Shown in pieces: positions 61,625 through 64,000 of a stretch of 64,000 nucleotides of DNA. This DNA is from Cupriavidus malaysiensis (GTDB lineage: Bacteria > Pseudomonadota > Gammaproteobacteria > Burkholderiales > Burkholderiaceae). Within the stretch, counting starts at the first letter, position 1; every line of letters begins with the position of its first letter. The translations under genes were made by a program, and so were the position numbers. The notes beneath the pieces are model-generated. The model searched no databases, was not told the DNA's origin, and worked only from the letters and a program-made list of their open reading frames with translations. The stretch spans positions 2,976,001-3,040,000 of the forward strand of contig NZ_CP017755.1 in NCBI RefSeq assembly GCF_001854325.1, read 5' to 3'.

Positions 61625-63154
61625 ATGGACAGCCAGCAACCCCGTACCGGCGCCCCCGTGCCCGCCCTGCGCCGCGCCCTCCGTGCGCGCCATCTCACCA
61701 TGATCGCCATCGGCGGCTCGATCGGCACCGGCCTGTTCGTCGCTTCCGGCGCCACCATCGCCCAGGCCGGCCCGGGCGGCGCGCTGGTGGCCTACCTGCT
61801 GGTCGGCGCCATGGTCTATTTCCTGATGACCAGCCTGGGCGAACTCGCCGCCTACATGCCGGTGTCGGGTTCCTTCGCCACCTACGGCGCGCTCTACGTC
61901 GACGAGGGCTTCGGCTTCGCGCTGGGCTGGAACTACTGGTACAACTGGGCGGTGACCATCGCGGTGGAGCTGGCCGCGGCGCAGCTGGTGATGCAGTACT
62001 GGTTCCCCCATACGCCCGGCATCCTGTGGAGCGCGCTGTTCCTCGCCGCCATGTTCCTGCTCAATGCGATCTCGGTGCGTGGCTTCGGCGAGGCCGAATA
62101 CTGGTGCGCGCTGGTCAAGGTGGTCACCGTGGTGGCCTTCATCGGCATCGGCCTGCTGATGATCTTCGGCATCCTGCGCGGCGACGCCGGCGGCATGCCG
62201 GCCGGGCTGGCCAACCTCACCATCGGCGACGCGCCCTTCGTCGGCGGCCTGCCGGCCATGATCGGCGTGGCCATGATCGCCGGCTTCTCCTTCCAGGGCA
62301 CCGAGCTGATCGGCGTGGCCGCGGGCGAGTCGGCCGAGCCGGCCAAGAGTATCCCGCGCGCGGTGCGCCAGGTGTTCTGGCGCATCCTGCTGTTCTACGT
62401 GCTGGCCATCCTGATCATCGGCATCCTCGTCCCCTACACCGACCCCAGCCTGCTGAAGAGCGACGTGCAGACGGTCGGCGTGAGCCCCTTCACGCTGGTA
62501 TTCCGCCATGCCGGCCTGGCCTTCGCCGCCGGCGTGATGAACGCGGTGATCCTGACCGCCGTGCTGTCGGCGGGCAACTCGGGCATGTATGCCTCGACCC
62601 GCATGCTCTACAACCTCGCCACCGAGGGCCGCGCACCGCGCGTGTTCGCGCGGCTCACGCGCAACGGCGTGCCAATGCCGGCGCTGCTGGCCACCACCGC
62701 CGTGGGCGCGCTGTGCTTCCTCACCTCGTTGTTCGAAAGCCAGTCGGTCTACCTGTGGCTGCTCAACCTGTCGGGCATGACAGGCTTCATCGCCTGGCTG
62801 GGCATCGCCATCAGCCACTACCGCTTCCGCAAGGGCTTCGTCGCCAAGGGCCTGGACCTGTCGCGCCTGCCCTACCGCTCGCCCTTCTTCCCCTACGGGC
62901 CGCTGTTCGCCTTCGCCCTGTGCATGGTGATCACGCTGGGCCAGAACTACCAGGCCTTCACCCAGGGCCGCGTCGACTGGCTGGCGGTGGCCGCCACCTA
63001 TGTCGGCATCCCCGTCTTCCTGCTGATCTGGCTGGGCTACCGGCTGGTGCGCAAGACCCGCATCGTGCCCTATGCCGCGATGCACTTCCCGCCGCTGCCG
63101 GCGCGCGCCACCGGGCTGCCCGACGCGGGCGCCGCGGCGGCGGCGGCCGAGTAA
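61625..63154 (+). CDS. APC-family amino-acid permease
   Basis: 509 residues, twelve membrane helices. MIAIGGSIGTGLFVASGATI (near 26-45), then VAYLLVGAMVYFLMTSLGEL, FALGWNYWYNWAVTIAVELA and FSFQGTELIGVAAGESAEPA are the amino-acid transporter (LysP/GabP-type) signatures. It is a proton-coupled inner-membrane uptake system; a basic amino acid is plausible by resemblance to LysP, but this is not demonstrated. It is transcribed alone, with the amidohydrolase gene 205 bp downstream in the same direction. Confidence 0.9.
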   Translation: MDSQQPRTGAPVPALRRALRARHLTMIAIGGSIGTGLFVASGATIAQAGPGGALVAYLLVGAMVYFLMTSLGELAAYMPVSGSFATYGALYVDEGFGFALGWNYWYNWAVTIAVELAAAQLVMQYWFPHTPGILWSALFLAAMFLLNAISVRGFGEAEYWCALVKVVTVVAFIGIGLLMIFGILRGDAGGMPAGLANLTIGDAPFVGGLPAMIGVAMIAGFSFQGTELIGVAAGESAEPAKSIPRAVRQVFWRILLFYVLAILIIGILVPYTDPSLLKSDVQTVGVSPFTLVFRHAGLAFAAGVMNAVILTAVLSAGNSGMYASTRMLYNLATEGRAPRVFARLTRNGVPMPALLATTAVGALCFLTSLFESQSVYLWLLNLSGMTGFIAWLGIAISHYRFRKGFVAKGLDLSRLPYRSPFFPYGPLFAFALCMVITLGQNYQAFTQGRVDWLAVAATYVGIPVFLLIWLGYRLVRKTRIVPYAAMHFPPLPARATGLPDAGAAAAAAE

Positions 63155-63156
63155 TG

Positions 63157-63178
63157 GCGGCATAGCAGCGGCATAGCG
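63157..63178. repeat. 11-bp tandem pair just after the permease stop codon
   Basis: GCGGCATAGCA and GCGGCATAGCG follow each other, starting 3 nt after the TAA of the permease gene. Each contains TAG. Confidence 0.7.
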
Positions 63179-63182
63179 GCCG

Positions 63183-63213
63183 GCGCCCGCCCCCCTTGCA
63201 GGGCGGCGGGCGC
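63183..63213 (+). terminator. Candidate terminator hairpin after the permease gene
   Basis: GCGCCCGCC (63183-63191) and GGCGGGCGC (63205-63213) are perfect arms with a 13-nt loop. No T-run follows, so it may be weak or only an mRNA-stabilising stem. Confidence 0.4.
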
Positions 63214-63359
63214 GTGCCGGGTGTCGCAACGAGCACGACGACAAGCATACGGAAACGGAGACGAACACGAGCAGAAGGCAGGCCCACTGCCCGCAACAGG
63301 ACGCATCCCGACGCGTACCACAACAAGCCATCCCAAGGCACAACACAAGGAGAACCGCT

Positions 63360-64000
63360 TTGACGCACCGTACCCGCACCACGCTGGCCGCCCTCGCCGC
63401 CAGCCTCGCCTTCGGCCTGCCCGTCGGCGCCCAGGCCGCCCCCACCCTGGTCGAATCCGTGCAGGGCTACACGCTGCAGGACGGCAGGCTGGCCACCTTC
63501 ACCGGCCTGGTGTTCGACCAGGGCAAGGTGCTGGCCACCGGCGACGCCGCCGCGCTGCGCGCCCGCTATCCGGACGCCGCCCGCGTCGATGGCGGCGGCA
63601 AGACGCTGCTGCCGGGCCTGATCGACGCCCACGGCCACGTCTTCCGGCTGGGCTTCAAGACCACCGAGATCTCGCTGTCGGGCACCAGGGACCTGGCCGA
63701 GGCGCAGGGCCTGATCCGCGCCTATGGCGCCAGGAACCCGCAGCGCCAATGGCTGCTGGGCTATGGCTGGAACCAGGTCAACTGGAAGCTGGGCCGCTTC
63801 CCCACCGCCGCCGAACTGGATGCCGCCGTATCCGACCGCCCGGTGCGCCTGATCCGCGTCGACGGCCACGCCGCCTGGCTCAATACCAAGGCGCTGCAGG
63901 CGGCCGGCATCACGCGCGAGACCAAGGATCCGGCCGGCGGCCGCATCGAGCGCGACGCCGACGGCAATCCCACCGGCGTGCTGGTCGACAAGGCCATGGC
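63360..64000 (+). CDS. Exported amidohydrolase, YtcJ-like (partial, 5' end only)
   Basis: A TTG start at 63360 with AAGGAG seven bases upstream; 213 codons are visible, continuing past the window edge. MTHRTRTTLAALAASLAFGL and VGAQAAPTLVES form a signal peptide with a QAA cleavage site. The metal-binding GLIDAHGHVFRLGF (near residue 90) and LRRYGARNPQRQWLLGYGWN-like stretch with WNQVNWKLGRFPTAAELD are typical of YtcJ-type amidohydrolases. It would hydrolyse a periplasmic amide or related compound. The substrate is unknown. Confidence 0.88.
   Translation, partial: MTHRTRTTLAALAASLAFGLPVGAQAAPTLVESVQGYTLQDGRLATFTGLVFDQGKVLATGDAAALRARYPDAARVDGGGKTLLPGLIDAHGHVFRLGFKTTEISLSGTRDLAEAQGLIRAYGARNPQRQWLLGYGWNQVNWKLGRFPTAAELDAAVSDRPVRLIRVDGHAAWLNTKALQAAGITRETKDPAGGRIERDADGNPTGVLVDKAM

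Overview
The window is GC-rich (roughly 70% by eye) chromosomal DNA of a betaproteobacterium. Gene content and codon use suggest Burkholderiaceae, most likely Cupriavidus or a close relative. This is an inference from family resemblance, because there is no rRNA in the window. No tRNA or CRISPR array was seen.

Layout. (1) 1-3.7 kb: the start of a HipB-like antitoxin gene with its operator, a secreted His/Gly-rich protein, a PhoX-type alkaline phosphatase with a three-repeat Pho box, and a winged-helix protein. (2) 3.9-24.2 kb: a redox and molybdenum-cofactor island. It holds two FdhF/YdeP-type molybdopterin oxidoreductases, two cytochrome bd quinol oxidases (cydAB twice), a bestrophin-like channel, a hidden 51-residue DUF2474 protein, and fdhD, moeA, moaA, moaE and moaD. 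A ClpG/ClpK-like disaggregase sits between the two halves. (3) 24.2-27.0 kb: a MocR-type regulator, a YigZ protein and a 2Fe-2S ferredoxin. An AACTGTAC motif recurs upstream of fdhF, fdhD, moaA and mocR.

(4) 27.07-43.30 kb: a compact phage-derived locus. It has a lysis cassette (holin, lysozyme, Rz, Rz1), a complete lambda-like flexible-tail module (tail terminator, tube, G/GT chaperones with a -1 frameshift site, tape measure, tail-tip proteins, J, collar fibre, fibre chaperone), a late-regulator candidate, a DnaB-like helicase, a replication protein, and a tandem-HTH S24 repressor with a cluster of operators. There is no terminase, portal, capsid, head-tail connector or integrase, and almost every gene is intact. 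It is therefore either a cleanly head-deleted prophage or a flexible (F-type) tailocin. This is the most interesting system in the window.

(5) 43.3-57.4 kb: host accessory genes. These are a monooxygenase-like protein, a secreted lipoprotein subtilase with a small exported I9-like neighbour, a Cys-rich lipoprotein, an AraC regulator, a GGDEF/PilZ pair for c-di-GMP signalling, ArsR, LysR and TetR regulators, a carotenoid oxygenase and a membrane protein whose tail is derived from a palindromic repeat. (6) 57.4-64 kb: a REP cluster, a zinc alcohol dehydrogenase, an MscS channel with a phospholipase D-like lipoprotein, an amino-acid permease, and the start of an exported amidohydrolase.

A pattern across the window is short tandem repeats (9-16 bp) that include or directly follow stop codons. 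Starts were chosen from ribosome-binding sites, signal peptides, overlaps and family lengths. Every family call is from reading the protein sequences, without database searches.
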